A stretch of DNA of 64,000 bases. Source: Roridomyces roridus. Its lineage: Eukaryota > Basidiomycota > Agaricomycetes > Agaricales > Mycenaceae. Under the pieces are notes generated by a model that was given only the letters and a program-made list of their open reading frames with translations, made no database searches and had not been told where the DNA came from. Made by a program: the position numbers and the translations under genes. The stretch spans positions 1-64,000 of the forward strand of contig JARKIF010000107.1 in NCBI GenBank assembly GCA_029378245.1, written 5' to 3'. Within the stretch, counting starts at the first letter, position 1. Each line of letters opens with the position of its first letter. Positions 45,292 to 56,483 of this stretch are shown in pieces.

Positions 45292-46510
45292 GTAAACCCC
45301 TTCCAAACGCCTTGCTCTCTGCTTGCTCCTGCTTGACATAAGTTTCCGTCCTCAACTGCCACCACCCTCCACCTTGGAAGGCTGTAATTTGATTCTTGTT
45401 CTCTCTTGCGGCTTGCCAAGCTTTTACTTACACTGCCCTTTTGAGCCTTGCTTGAGCCTCCATCGGAGTCCAGCCTCCACCACAGGCCGGCGCGCAACCG
45501 GCACGATAGACAACGAAGTTCAGTGTGCTGACCGTGCTCATTTCAAATTTGGTGAGCTTCTCCTGGGTTGAGGCTCGAATCGTCGACGGCTTATTTTGGA
45601 GGTCGAATCCTGAATTCAATGGGGTTGAACAATAAGTTTTCATTGCACAAGTTGAAACAACTCTGTACTGAGAAGAGTCGACGGGCCACACTGACTGCAG
45701 TCCCTTGAATGAATGGTGCTGTATCATTTCTCCCGTCCTCTGTGACCTTCAACTGACATTCTTTTGACTCAATTCTATTTTGGATCCTTCAAGTTGGATG
45801 GCAGCCTGAGGAGCGAGGGAGTGCGGCGCGAAGCGGCGCACGGACGAGCGACCACTGCAACTCATGGTGGATAATAAGATTGTACTTATGTTGCACCGTC
45901 AAATGCTGTTTTTTCAAGTCCTATGTGATGATTCTGAATCTAGTCCGGCTTGCAATTGCTGCAGGGATGAATAAGTACTAGCCCACCATCCACTACCTTA
46001 GCATTAGGTTCAATAGAACTTGTCATGTTCAACAATTGATGTTGACATTGGCCTCGCTCAATGGTAGCAGGCCTTGCCGCTTGCCGGCCCTACAGCTTTA
46101 TTTTGAAAAGGGAGGGGAAAGTTCCCAGCCATCCAATGGGATCGATCCTGATGCCGTCACGACCGAAGAGATCCAACACCCGCAATTGTGTCGAGTGCTC
46201 GGCCAACAGGCGAAAGTTCTCTGCGCATGCTGCGTGGTCATGCGGTAGTCAAATGCGAACATCCACAGGCAGCTTGGAAGGCATATACGAAGAAGTTGCG
46301 CTCCGTGTCTTGGATTGTCCCTCTTCAGGTCAGTATAGCGGTGGCCGGGATCAAGAAGTGTCCATAGGCGCGGGGTGGACAGTGCCACCGCTCGCCACAG
46401 CCTACAGACGCTGGCGAGAGTCATGGGACTGCAGCGCTCTGTCGGATACCAGGACGTGTATTGCAGGAAAATTCCGGCAGTAACTTCGTTCGGGAGGGTG
46501 AGGACAGGGT

Positions 46511-47931
46511 TAGGAATGTAGTGATGCCGATGTTCGGTTCAGAACCGATCCGAACATGTGCGAACCCCGAACCGGACTCGCGGTGCGGTTCGATGGGAGG
46601 GGTTGAACCTGCACCGGACCTGAGGTGCGGTTCGGGGTTCAGGGAATCTCAAATGTTGTGCACCTGTGCAGACCGGTGCGAACCTGTTCGAACCCGTCCC
46701 GAAATGGCCACTCTGGATAACCAAAACCAAGTTCCAATCATTCGGTTAGCAGTCACGGGTGATTTCCGGCATCATTGGCTCCAGCTGCCATCTGTTGAAA
46801 TGGATGATTGACATTGAAATCTCTCTGTTCTGGGCTCGGCAGCATCGGCAACATGTGATCTGGGTGCCCCTCTTGTGATGGAGGCGTCGGCAACAGAAGG
46901 GGCCGTCTTGATGGGCTCAATTCAAATCTGTGTCGGGAAAAGAGTACATCATCTCATGCCATTTTAAGTAATGCTGTCGCGCGTGCTCACCATCGCGTGG
47001 TGGGTTACTTCAACAATGATGGCGCAGCCTGGGGTGTATGGCGGCTTGACGCAACCTACATTGCACATTGGTTCATGTCAGAGGTCTGTAGTTCTTTTTC
47101 AGTGAGTTCCAACCGCGGGAAAATTTTGAGGTTCGAACCTATGTAAGCGAACCTGTTCGAACCCCACACCGAACCGGTGGCGGACCGAACCCCAGGTGCG
47201 GTGCGGGGTTCGGATATTTGGGTGGACCGAACCGTGGGTGCGGTTCGGGGTTCGAGAAAATTGCTCCCGAACCGAACAAGACCGGACCGCGGCAACACTA
47301 TAGGAATGAACACCGCCCGTCTACGGGTAACGGCCGTCAATCTTACGGCTTGAGACGGTTACGGGCCGTCAAAAATACGGCCGTCTTTTTCACATTTCAA
47401 TGGGTCCGACGGGACGGGACGGCAAAATTGACGGGTACGGGCCGTCAAAAGACGGGTCCCGTACGAATCTCATCAAAGTGCTCACATTTGAACTGTGAAA
47501 ACCATTTTGCACTGTTGTAGTGCTCCCTAGAGATGTTGCTAATGTCAGTACATTTTATTCTGGTGAGCCAGCCAAGAGTTCACCACTGTTGACGATGGTT
47601 TGATGTAAATTTGGGGTCAGATGTCCCATCAATCAGCCGATAAGAGGCTGATAGTGCCCTCGGATCCAAAGCACATTGTCAACACCTGCTTGCGCCGGTC
47701 GTCCGACCACCGGCTCAACAGATTCCGGTCAAAAATACCTCTGATCCGACCATCACGGATGCCAGCCCGTAGACGGCCCGTCAATCTCACAGATTGACGG
47801 GACGGACGGCAGTGCTGCCGTCCCGTACCCGTCCCGTATATTTTTTCGGGGAGGGGCCCGACGGGTACGGGTACGTACCCGTGTACGGACGGCCGTCAAA
47901 CGGGTTGACACGGGTACGGTGTGCATCCCTA
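46511..47931. mobile_element. hAT-type element (outer of nested pair 1)
   Basis: Ends TAGGAATGAACACCG (left, its first 8 bp separated from the rest by the nested element) and CGGTGTGCATCCCTA (right). The flanking 8-bp duplication GACAGGGT is at 46503-46510 and 47932-47939. Without the insert it is about 630 bp, non-coding, with arrays of ACGGGC/GGCCGTC-type motifs near both ends. An 8-bp duplication with TAG..CTA ends fits hAT; KDZ elements, common in mushrooms, also make 8-bp duplications and are the alternative. Confidence 0.85.
46519..47300. mobile_element. hAT-type element (inner of nested pair 1)
   Basis: 782 bp, ends TAGTGATGCCG and CGCGGCAACACTA, flanked by the 8-bp duplication TAGGAATG at 46511-46518 and 47301-47308. 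That duplicated octamer is the first 8 bp of the outer element. Subterminal regions carry GGTTCGG/CGAACC arrays at both ends; the centre has no coding capacity I can recognise. Non-autonomous. Confidence 0.88.
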
Positions 47932-48129
47932 GACAGGGTACACCACGGCAGCGAGTTCTCCGAGAACCATCTCGCGCTCTGCTTGAAGACGAACGACTTC
48001 TGAGTTTAGGCTAGTAATCTGCCTGTCGATGTCGACGAGGGAGGCGCGAAGAGCGGAGGCCATGATGAATGTTGGGAAGAGGAGGGCGGCGACACAGCCA
48101 TTCCAAATTGGGAAGTACACGGGTGAAGA

Positions 48130-49226
48130 GTGCGATTGAAGCTACACTATTACTATGTACTCGTATTCGGTGGCGCCTTGAGCGACCTAGAAACAAACGG
48201 CACCACCCGCACTGTCCGCCACTTGTACCAATTCCGCCCTAGACACTCCATCACCATCCGAGCAGCACCCGGCCCCCGCGCATAACGACGGTGTTAAGAG
48301 AAAGATGGCGCCGGCGACAACGAGCAGCATCTAAAGAAAGTCCCACACCACCCTCGCCGTTGCCAGAGACCGACCCCGCGTAAGAGAGAAGGAGCGTTCC
48401 AATGTGCCCCTTCGTCTTTGCACCGGGACCAAGGCTACGAGAGAGTCGTCCAGGTACGCAACGCAGTGGATAACGAGACGTGAAGGCGGCGTTGACGAGT
48501 CCAATCCCGAGGTGCGGATTTGGCTTGTGGTGGCCGCTGGCAAAGCGGTGTTGATCCGCCCTTCTGTTTGATCCGCCTTCTTCAGACCTCTTCCCCGACC
48601 ATCATCTCCAATGGCCAACGACAACAGCAAGCGCGACGATGCACCTATCGTCAAGAAAGAAGAGCGAGCAACACTGACTCTAACTGCTGCGACCTCATCA
48701 TCATCCTCGCATTCCTCTCAATTGAATTCACGTGGCACGGGCACCTCCCATTCTTGCACTTGACGGTCGACCAGCTCAATGCCGCCACCGCTCGCGCTCC
48801 TTCTCTTATTCTGCGCAGACAGATAGCTTCCTGCTGCTCCTCCCGGTGGCCCCATCGTGACGCAGCAGGGTACCTTCAACTTTCCGGCCAACTAAGTTGG
48901 CCCGACTCCCGACTCAGCTTGAAGCTTGAAGCTCGACCCTTCGTCGTCTGAGGGTAGGAGTCTTACACGTTTAAGGATGGTCCTAAGTACTTCCACCGAC
49001 CTCTTTCACATTCCTCTGATGATGAGACGCCACAAATTGCGAAGGTGACTTATCTTTGCTTCAATGCGATCACTATGGACTCCGGTTCCGGTGTGTCGCT
49101 CATCCCGACCCTATTCTCATTCTGCGTCCGGTCACTGAACATTCACACCATGTCGTGCACACCGCGGCCGCTGCAGGACACACATACTTAATCGCACACC
49201 CACCGTCTCTCGCCTCCAACAACTTC
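48130..49226. other. Upstream region between F-box and P450 genes
   Basis: A short frame from 48611 (MANDNSKRDDAPIVKKEE, then Ser-rich) looks like a protein N-terminus but ends after about 50 codons without a traceable exon 2. Otherwise nothing is recognised; it presumably includes the P450 promoter. Confidence 0.3.
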
Positions 49227-51339
49227 ATGGCCTTCTACCTAGTTCTTTGTTCATTGCTTGCCGGGGTGGCATTCCTCTTTGTCAAGAAAGTCGGCTCAAG
49301 AGAGACCGATCTCCCTCCCGGACCACCCACACTGCCATTTATCGGTAACCTCCATGTATTTCCCAGAGAAGCTCCTCATCACCAGTTCGTCGTCGTCCAG
49401 CATGTGTAAAATCTCCTAATACCCCAGTAGATTCACTGAATGGGCAAAACAATACGGTGGTATCTATTCCGCAAGTCCGATCAACAGCCTTGCCTACTTT
49501 CTGTATTGACAAGCCAACAGCTCAAAATCGGACCAGGCACCGCCATTGTCCTCAGCGACCCTAACATCGTGAAAGTGCTGCTAGAGAAACGGAGCGCGAC
49601 AACATCGGATAGGCCGTCAATTTACATCGTCGAACTGGTGACGAGGGGACTGCATATGGGGCTGAACCGCTACGGTGTGTCACCTGTGCATTTTCGCTCA
49701 TTGACGACGCTGTGGATGCTCAGATTTATTCAGGGGAGACCTGGAAGGCTATGCGGAGGGCGGCCCACGCGATTTTAACGCCCCAGGCGGCGACACGCCA
49801 GTTACCCATCCAACAGGCCGAGGCAGTCCAACTGCTGTATGATTTCCTTAACACCCCCGAGGTTCGTTCTTCCAAACACCACGGCGATGCATCTTTTTAC
49901 CGTTAGCCAGTCTTTCCATCGCCATCTGGGGAGATACACCAACTCAGCCATCATGTCTGTGCTCTTCGGGAAACGATCGCCGCGGTACGAGACACGGGAA
50001 ACAAGCGAATTCTTTCGCATGATGCATGACTGGGCGGCGCTCCTCGAACCTGGGGCCACGCCTCCCGTCGACTTGATTCCACAGCGGTGGTCTGCGTGGA
50101 AACGAGCCGCGTCCAGGATTCGAGTGATGCAGCGCGCCCTGTATTTTGGATATTTGGAGGATACGGAGAAGAGGGTTGAGAATGGGGAGGAGAATGGGAG
50201 TTATATGGAGGAGGTGCTTGCGAGGCGGGAGGAGTTTGGGTTGGATCGGGAGATGACCGCGTGCGTTATGTCTTCTGCTTTCATAACGACTGCTGACGCT
50301 TGGCAGATACGTTGGCGGGGTACTCGTCGAGGGTGCCTCGGAGACAACCTGGTCATACCTCAACTCCTTCATTCTGACACTGGTCGCGTTTCCTGAAGCG
50401 CAGAAAAAAGCTCATGAGGAGATAGATCGGGTTGTGGGTCAAGATCGTCTGGCCACGTTGGCGGATTTTGAGCAGCTACCTTACATTCGGGCACTGCTGT
50501 TTGAGGTACACCGCTTCCGACCAGTCGCTCCGCTCCTCGTTCCTCACGCAACTACAATCAATCAACGGGTTAGTGCTTGTTCACAATATCGACTCGCTTC
50601 AATCTCATCGAGATTTTAGATTGAGAACTATATCATTCCGAAGGGCAGTACGATCTTCGTGAACGCATGGGGAATACTACACGATCCAGGTATATTGATT
50701 ACATTTGCTGTTTCTCTGGATCACATTGGACCTGAACGTTACTGCTTCCAGAGTTATTTGACGACCCGGAGAGTTTTCAACCCGAGCGATATCTGATCAC
50801 GGAGAACGGAACAAAGCCTGGTATCGACGCTAGCAGTTTGAAGACAACACTAACCTTCGGCGTTGGCCGCGTGAGTCCCACCCTAGTTATATTTCTTTCA
50901 GTGATTACACAACGCACGTAGCGAAGTTGTCCTGGCATTCATCTGGCGCAAACCTCCATGGTGCGGTCCAACTCACCTTTTCCTCGTCATTCATCATTCA
51001 AAATTGGCCAGAGTATCGTCGCGATGAATCTCCTTTGGGCATTCGACTTCAAGCCAGCTTTGGATGCACAAGGTAACGAGATCGCGGTTGATTTGTTTGC
51101 GTACTCCAAGGTGAGTGAAATACAAGTTCTTTTTGAAGTCGAGTGATACGAACAGCGTCATTGACATACAGGGCGTCACAATGGCTCCGCTTCCTTTTGA
51201 ATGCAGGATCACACCGAGGACGGGGGATAAGGCTGAGATCATCCGGCGCGAGTTCCTCGATGCGACAGATGTATTTGAAAAGTTCGAGTTTGGGTTGAGT
51301 GCGGATGATAAGGCGTTCGTGGAGAGATTTACAAGATGA
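49227..51339 (+). CDS. Cytochrome P450 monooxygenase
   Basis: A haem-thiolate monooxygenase of the microsomal fungal type, about 500 residues. Start at 49227 (MAFYLVLCSLLAGVAFLFVK), an N-terminal membrane anchor, followed by the PPGPPTLPFIGNLHVFP hinge. Spliced exons give EWAKQYGGIYS, LKIGPGTAIVLSD, TWKAMRRAAHAILTPQAA (C-helix), VGGVLVEGASETTWSYLN (I-helix), LLFEVHRFRPVAPLL (ExxR) and FGVGRRSCPGIHLA (haem loop with Cys). The last exon ends RREFLDATDVFEKFEF...VERFTR. About nine short introns; all joins checked keep frame. The intron at 49471-49520 uses a GC donor (GCAAGT..CAG). No lesions. Substrate unknown. MYND fragment H starts 44 bp after the stop, at a duplication border. Confidence 0.88.
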
Positions 51340-51935
51340 AGCAAATGGTAGTGTAGCAGAAGTGGGTGGGCATGTGTTACGAGAGTGCCAAAAGGTCGAC
51401 TGGAAAGCGGGACACAAAAAAGAGTGCGGTAAATGGTTCAAACTGGAGGATTTGACGCCTTCGACGGCCGAACAGCATTCCTCTCAAATCGGCCCTCCGC
51501 TCAATGGCTTCAAGCGCTCCGGAGCACTCATCTGTCAAGTTGCAAAACTCAATAAGCTATTGACCGAGTACGACGAGTGTGTATACGTCTCCTTCCCGCA
51601 CCCGCCGATTCGCGCAGCCTTTCGCGCTTGTAGAGATAAAGCATTGACTACAGGCGATCGTCGAGCCGTCGCGATGCTCGCAAGCTTTCTTACGTGTGTT
51701 TGCAGCGACCCGCGACCGAAAAAGATTGGTGTCGACCCAGGTGCTGTGTTGGGACAGAGAGTTTGATTTTCCGGAGATCCTGCTCGCGGCGGCCGAGATG
51801 GAGATGCTGATGCATTTAGATGCAGGAGGGCGTCCGTGCGTGTTCACTTTCTTTTACCATTCGGAGGCTAAGTAATTTTTTTTTCTCCTGGATACCTCTC
51901 ATTGTCACGCAGGCGTATTGGCAGCGGAGTGGAAG

Positions 51936-53237
51936 TAGTGATGGGTCGGTTCGGTTCGGTTCGCGTTCGGGACACTTTTCGTCGAACGCCGAACGTGAAC
52001 GTAGCGTTCGGTTCAGGAAAATCTCGAACGTCGAACCTGAACGCGCGTTCACGTTCAGTTCGGCGTTCGAACGCGTTCGAACCTGGAGCATCGACACGTG
52101 ATGATTCATGTGAGAATCTGCACAAAAGTTGGAAGAAAGTACGCAGGGAAGTACGCACCATCTCCAGTTATATACCGAGTTGACCTTTGGGACTGTACGG
52201 CCCCGACAGTACTAGTTTCGGGTGGTTGATGCGCCATCAGGAGTGATCAAGCGGCGGGGAGTTGCGATGTTTGAACGGAACGACAGCGGAACTACAGTTC
52301 TGGGTCAAGATTCCAACTCTCCTAGTACTAGTTCACTTTTGAAACCGCTAAATCCCCCACCAGGTAGGTTGAGATCCCGAAAAATTGGGGTTCGGGTTCA
52401 ATTTCGCGTTCACGTTCGAACGCATGTACTCCCACCCGAACGCTGAACCGAACTTGACGTTCAGGTTCAGCAAAATGGGGAATAGTGATGTTCAGGGCCC
52501 GGCTTGGCCTGGATACCCGGGCATGGGCCCGGCTTGGAGCGGCTCGGGCTCCATATTTCCCGAGCCCAAGCCCAAGCCCTCCCAGGCCGAGCCCAAGCCG
52601 AAGCCCTGGGCTTGAGCCCGGGCATATTAGTCAGGCGGGATCAAGGTGCATACTCCTCACCCCGTTTGAAGATCACCGGCTCGGGGAACAAGAGCTTACT
52701 ACAAAATATTTCAAGCATTGCAACGCGTGGCCTGCACTCGTGGATTTTGGTGTCGGGGTATCAAGCCATGCAGTTCCAGTTGCATGAGCCAGTAACAAGC
52801 CAGACTCCGCCGGGAAGCGCCTCAATGAACGACCATGAATGTGCGTGTGCGTGGTCGATGTCGAGAGTGGCATGACGTGGAAGCCGAAGGGGCGACTGAT
52901 CACCGTCGATGCGGCCAAGAACTACCGTGTTTCATCGATGCCCCGAAGAACGGGTGACGCGTGGAGGAGGGCCGTAAGTCAAAAGGTATCACATGTCAAG
53001 CCTGGGCTTGGTGGGCTCAGCCGGGCCTGACATTTCTCAAGCCTGAGCCCTGAGCCCGGCAAGGCCCAGCAGTGGGCTGGGCCCGGCTTGCCGATACCCG
53101 GGCTCGGCAAGGCCCGGCTTCCGGGCTCAGGCCGAGCCCTGAACATCACTAATGGGGAACGTGAACGCCGAACGCGCGTTCGGTTCGGTTCGGTTCTGGT
53201 TCGAACCGATTCCTTGAACCGGACCCACCCACCACTA
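51936..53237. mobile_element. hAT-type element (outer of nested pair 2)
   Basis: Ends TAGTGATGGGTCGGTTCGG and CCGGACCCACCCACCACTA, flanked by the 8-bp duplication AGTGGAAG at 51928-51935 and 53238-53245. The uninterrupted site is seen in copy E at about 41490 (gcagagtggaaggcaatacc). Without the insert it is about 625 bp, with GTTCGGTTCG and GAACGCGTTCG-type motif arrays near both ends. No coding capacity recognised. Confidence 0.9.
52483..53151. mobile_element. hAT-type element (inner of nested pair 2)
   Basis: 669 bp, ends TAGTGATGTTCAGGGC and GCCCTGAACATCACTA, a perfect terminal inverted repeat of 16 bp. Flanked by the 8-bp duplication ATGGGGAA at 52475-52482 and 53152-53159. Subterminal arrays of GGGCCCGGCTTGG/CCCAAGCC type. 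Non-coding, non-autonomous. Confidence 0.9.
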
Positions 53238-53416
53238 AGTGGAAGGCAATACCGTCCACATGGATGGACGTGGGGATTGTTCCCCGCTAGTCTCGAGTTT
53301 AGGTCCTCCTGGGAACGTGTGTAGTACGATACGATGTTGAGATCTGTGTTTTTGTTTTCTTGGACAAATCTGTGACAAAGTTCAGCCGATTAAATAAACG
53401 ATTGAAGTACATGCTA

Positions 53417-53454
53417 AGGTAGCGGCAATACATATGCTGTTGCCCCACGTGATG
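53417..53454 (+). repeat. Terminal inverted repeat, left end of the Tc1/mariner-type element
   Basis: Matches the reverse complement of 56446-56483 base for base from AGGTAGCGGC to CCCACGTGAT, after which the ends diverge. The embedded CACGTG hexamer could be a protein-binding site. Confidence 0.9.
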
Positions 53455-53639
53455 TGATTGTCACAATGCCTATTTGGGACGGATGGGGATTCGAGAGTGA
53501 ATCTGCGGACACCTGAGTACATTATGGCAAATCGGCTTCAACAATCCTGTGTAGATAGACCTTGAGCTGATTGTCAATTTTTTACCCGAATTTTGGAGCA
53601 CATTTGGAGGACTAGTTCCTAAATTACTGTGAGATTACA

Positions 53640-56188
53640 TTACAGACCCGCATTTTGATTCCCTCCTCGTAGTATCCCAGCGGATATCATCTCTTTTTTG
53701 AACTCTGGAGGCAGTGTGCGATGCCCCTTATACTTTCTCGCGGCCCAGGCAGCTTGCGAACCATCCAACCCTTGGCGATACGCGTCGGCAAATCTGTGGG
53801 CGCGAATAACAAACCGGCGCATGGACTCGAGTGGGACATCATCGAGAACGCCAAGCGTGTTCTTTTCGAGCACATCTTCCCGCGATGACTCGGGATTTAA
53901 CCGGTAAATCCGTTTGGCGTAACCCCAGACCATCTCGATGGGGTTGAGTTCGCAATGGAATTTCGGCAAAAACAAGACCGTAACATTTTGTCGAGCGCAA
54001 GCGTCCTCAAGGCAGGACTTGACTGACTCGAAATCAGGTTGGTTGAAGAGCATGCGCCGCATACAGCAGGTGGTGGAGTGGATGTTGTCACATTTGAAAC
54101 CCGACTTGCATTCGGCCTTCTTCTTGTGGAGTTCCTGCTCAGACATAGTCCCTAAATCCCCCTTCTTCCGTCGTTCCTCGAGAATGACCTCCATTCCCTT
54201 GAATTTGCCGGCATGCGCTGCATGATTGGAGGGAAAATATAATTCCTGTGGTGTGCCATCGGCAAAAGATGCGCCCGTCATCTGTATCTGCTCCTTTAAG
54301 CGGCTGCCGTGTTCGTCGTGCATGACGGAGCCGTCCGGGTTGCGCTTGAGCACGGAAACAAGAAAATTGCTGTCGGCGTTGGAGTTCTTGCCGGCGCGCG
54401 TGCCGGAGATGGACTTGGGCATGGATCGGGCAGATAGCGCACCCTCGCCACGTTTGCGGTGTGTTGTTGCGTTGTCGTAGACGAAAATGTGATCGAACTC
54501 CGGCCACTGTTCGTTGACAATGGCACAGGCCGCCAGAGCCTGCTCTTCAATGTCTTCAGCGGCGAAGTAACCATCCCGGTTCTTGCCAGGCCGCATCGAG
54601 CGGCGTGCACCAGGCCGACCGTCTCGCGTGCGTAGCCAGCCAAAGTCCGCGGAAAAATAATCGGCAACCATGTATGATGCTCCGTCACCCTTCCTGTACG
54701 GCGTTGCGGGGGCATCCTTGTGGTACCAGGCTTTGCGACGGCGATCGTGAGCATAGAAAACACTCTCGTCATGATACCAGATCACTGTTCGCCGGACTCG
54801 AGCGGGGAGAGTGGGGGTGATAACGGACCCATCGGGCTCGTAGATAAAGGACCGCTCCAGGAAGCCCTTGAGGGCCGGAAGATAGACTTGGTCTCTGTAG
54901 TAGACAACGTCGGCGCGCTCGTGTCCGTCAGAGTATTGACCCTTTTTTTCAACTCGGAATCTGAGGCTGGATAAATGAAAGGAGCGAAGATATGCTGGAG
55001 AGCTCACCTGTATCCAAGTTCGTTCAAATAATTCCGCGCCGTGCGGACACTGATTTTCTTGTCGATGCCGTGCTTATCCATGATGTCCTGCCGCCCGAGG
55101 AATTCAACCAGCCTTTCGGCGGTGATGAATTTACCGAGTTCCTGAAGATATTCCCGGATCTCGGTCGCCAGTTCTTCATCAGCCAGCATCGACTGTTTCC
55201 AACCACCGTACGGATTGATCGGCAAGACTTTGCGATCGTTGATGTACTGTCGGCTGAGACGGGCAAAGGTCCGCGCGCAATGCAGACTATCCCGACCCAT
55301 CGCAATGGCAGCTTGGCGCGCCGACTCGCTCCATTTCCCATAGGTCAACGACTTGGGATTCGTGTACAGGGAGAGATGGGCACGGATGCCCTCCATCCGA
55401 TTTTGGACCCATACAGTGAAGTTTGGCCGCTTGTAACCACCTGCTTTACTGCGGCTCGGTCCTCGGAGCGTAACCTCCATATCCAACAAGGCCGCCTTCG
55501 CAGAAGTGATGTCCGGCGCAACGGCAAGCATCTGTTTAACCCCAAGAATAGCCATTTTCTCCAGAAAGCTCGGAGGCGGCGCGGGACGAGGATACCCGTC
55601 TCCAGGGAATTGACCTATATTATCCGGCACGCAGAGCTCATCTAGCTCCGGGGGGATGTCCTCGTCCTCGTCGACATCTTCATCTGAATCAGACTCGTCG
55701 GCTAACATAGAAGCAGGGCGCGGTGCGGGAAAAGTGTGAACGGATGCACAGTCATCTTGAAGATCTTGATGAGCAGGCCGCCGTAATTTGTGGACCACAT
55801 TGAATGTCAACGGGGCGGCTGTAGGACTCTCGGGAGTGGTTCCCTGGTGGAATAGACCAGAATGAAAGGCCGGACTCGGAGATCTGGCCATGAAGACATC
55901 TTCCTTGTCATCTTCTTCTGTTATAGTCACACCGCGACGAGGGGATTCGGGGGGAGAAGTTGTTGGCTAGGGAAGGTCAGACTCGAATGGTCAAGTAATC
56001 AAGAAGCGCACCGGCTCGTTCTGGATGTCTTCGAGATCATCGCCCCGGCGTTTCTTCTCGGCCCGCTTTTCCGGGCTCTTGACAGGGCTCAATGCGGTAA
56101 CTCCGCGTTTGATGGCTCTCTTCGGCGACGCCAAGAGGCCATTGAGACGGTTCACTCTGTCCCGGAGGAACTTTTTCGACGGAGGCAT
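53640..56188 (-). CDS. DDE transposase, agaricomycete Tc1/mariner-like family
   Basis: Three exons. Exon 1 starts at 56188 (MPPSKKFLRDRVNRLNGLLA), followed by a short intron (about 55971-56016) into PTTSPPESPRRG. Exon 2 has an acidic region (DESDSDEDVDEDED) and a helical DNA-binding part ending SVRTARNYLNELGYR. The second intron (about 54960-55010) joins in frame to FRVEKKGQYSDGHERADVV. Catalytic core: IWYHDES (first Asp), HIFVYDNATTHRKR (second Asp), FLPKFHCELNPIEMVWGYAK (Glu). Between the last two is a long Cys-containing insert (CDNIHSTTCCMRRMLF). About 830 residues with no stop or frameshift, so probably active. It catalyses cut-and-paste transposition and lies inside perfect terminal repeats. 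Confidence 0.88.
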
Positions 56189-56445
56189 GTAGGAGACCTG
56201 ACGGGGGGCGGATTGAAATTTTTTAGGGCCCAGCAGTCGAAGAAACTTTGCTTTTTGGCCCTGTGGATCCCTCATTTCGGGAACTAGTCCCTTGATTTTG
56301 GACTTTTGGGGGAAATAATACCGGGAATGGCAATCTGGGACCGATCCCCACAGAACTGTTGTGGCCAAATTTTCGATTTCATGCTCTGAGTACGGGAAAT
56401 GCGTATTCTTTCCATTTCATTCCCAAAAAGGGAAAAGTCACAAGA

Positions 56446-56483
56446 GATCACGTGGGGCAACAGCATATGTATTGCCGCTACCT
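56446..56483 (-). repeat. Terminal inverted repeat, right end of the Tc1/mariner-type element
   Basis: Reverse complement of 53417-53454, followed by the TA duplication and then sequence matching copy E/F spacer (aagtcgcagcgctcctgcag). Confidence 0.9.

Larger units (their letters stand above)
46036..48063 (-). pseudogene. F-box gene split by a nested transposon pair
   Basis: Start at 48063 (MASALRASLVDIDRQITSLN), a coiled-coil N-terminus running to AAVVYPV at 47932. After the 46511-47931 insertion the F-box continues as LTLPNEVTAGIFLQYT, then ASVCRLWRAVALSTPRLWTLL. Removing the insert and one copy of the 8-bp duplication restores a continuous reading frame across the join, so the insertion is in an exon, in the core of the F-box (YPVLTLPNE). 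Further down there is a frame change near 46300 and an in-frame TGA, before AACAENFRLLAEHSTQLRVLDLFG. So the gene was broken by insertion and has since decayed. A 3' half may lie at 44368-44997. Confidence 0.8.
51383..53290 (+). pseudogene. MYND family copy H, 5'-truncated and transposon-interrupted
   Basis: Duplicate of the second half of copy E. Similarity starts within 1-2 bases of an exon border (ECQKVDWKAGHKKEC), so the N-terminal half and first half of the zinc finger are missing. It then has FKRSGALICQVAKLNKLL, a short deletion, and AAFRACRDKALTTGDRRAV. At about 51760 an 8-nt deletion relative to E shifts the frame (GAVLGQ / DFPEILLAAAEM). The last exon is split by the hAT-type element 51936-53237 and ends WMDVGIVPR at 53290. 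It is clearly non-functional. Confidence 0.85.
53417..56483. mobile_element. Complete Tc1/mariner-type DNA transposon
   Basis: 3067 bp. Terminal inverted repeats of about 38 bp, essentially perfect (AGGTAGCGGCAATACATATG, then CTGTTGCCCCACGTGAT). TA duplication at 53415-53416 and 56484-56485. The empty site is in block 1 at about 41664 (acatgctaagtcgcag). It carries one transposase gene on the minus strand (53640-56188). Intact ends plus an uninterrupted transposase suggest recent activity. Confidence 0.9.

Noticed and set aside
52385..52875. Proline- and alanine-rich frames inside 52483-53151
   Set aside because: They are translations of the subterminal GC-rich motif arrays of the inner hAT-type element, not a gene.
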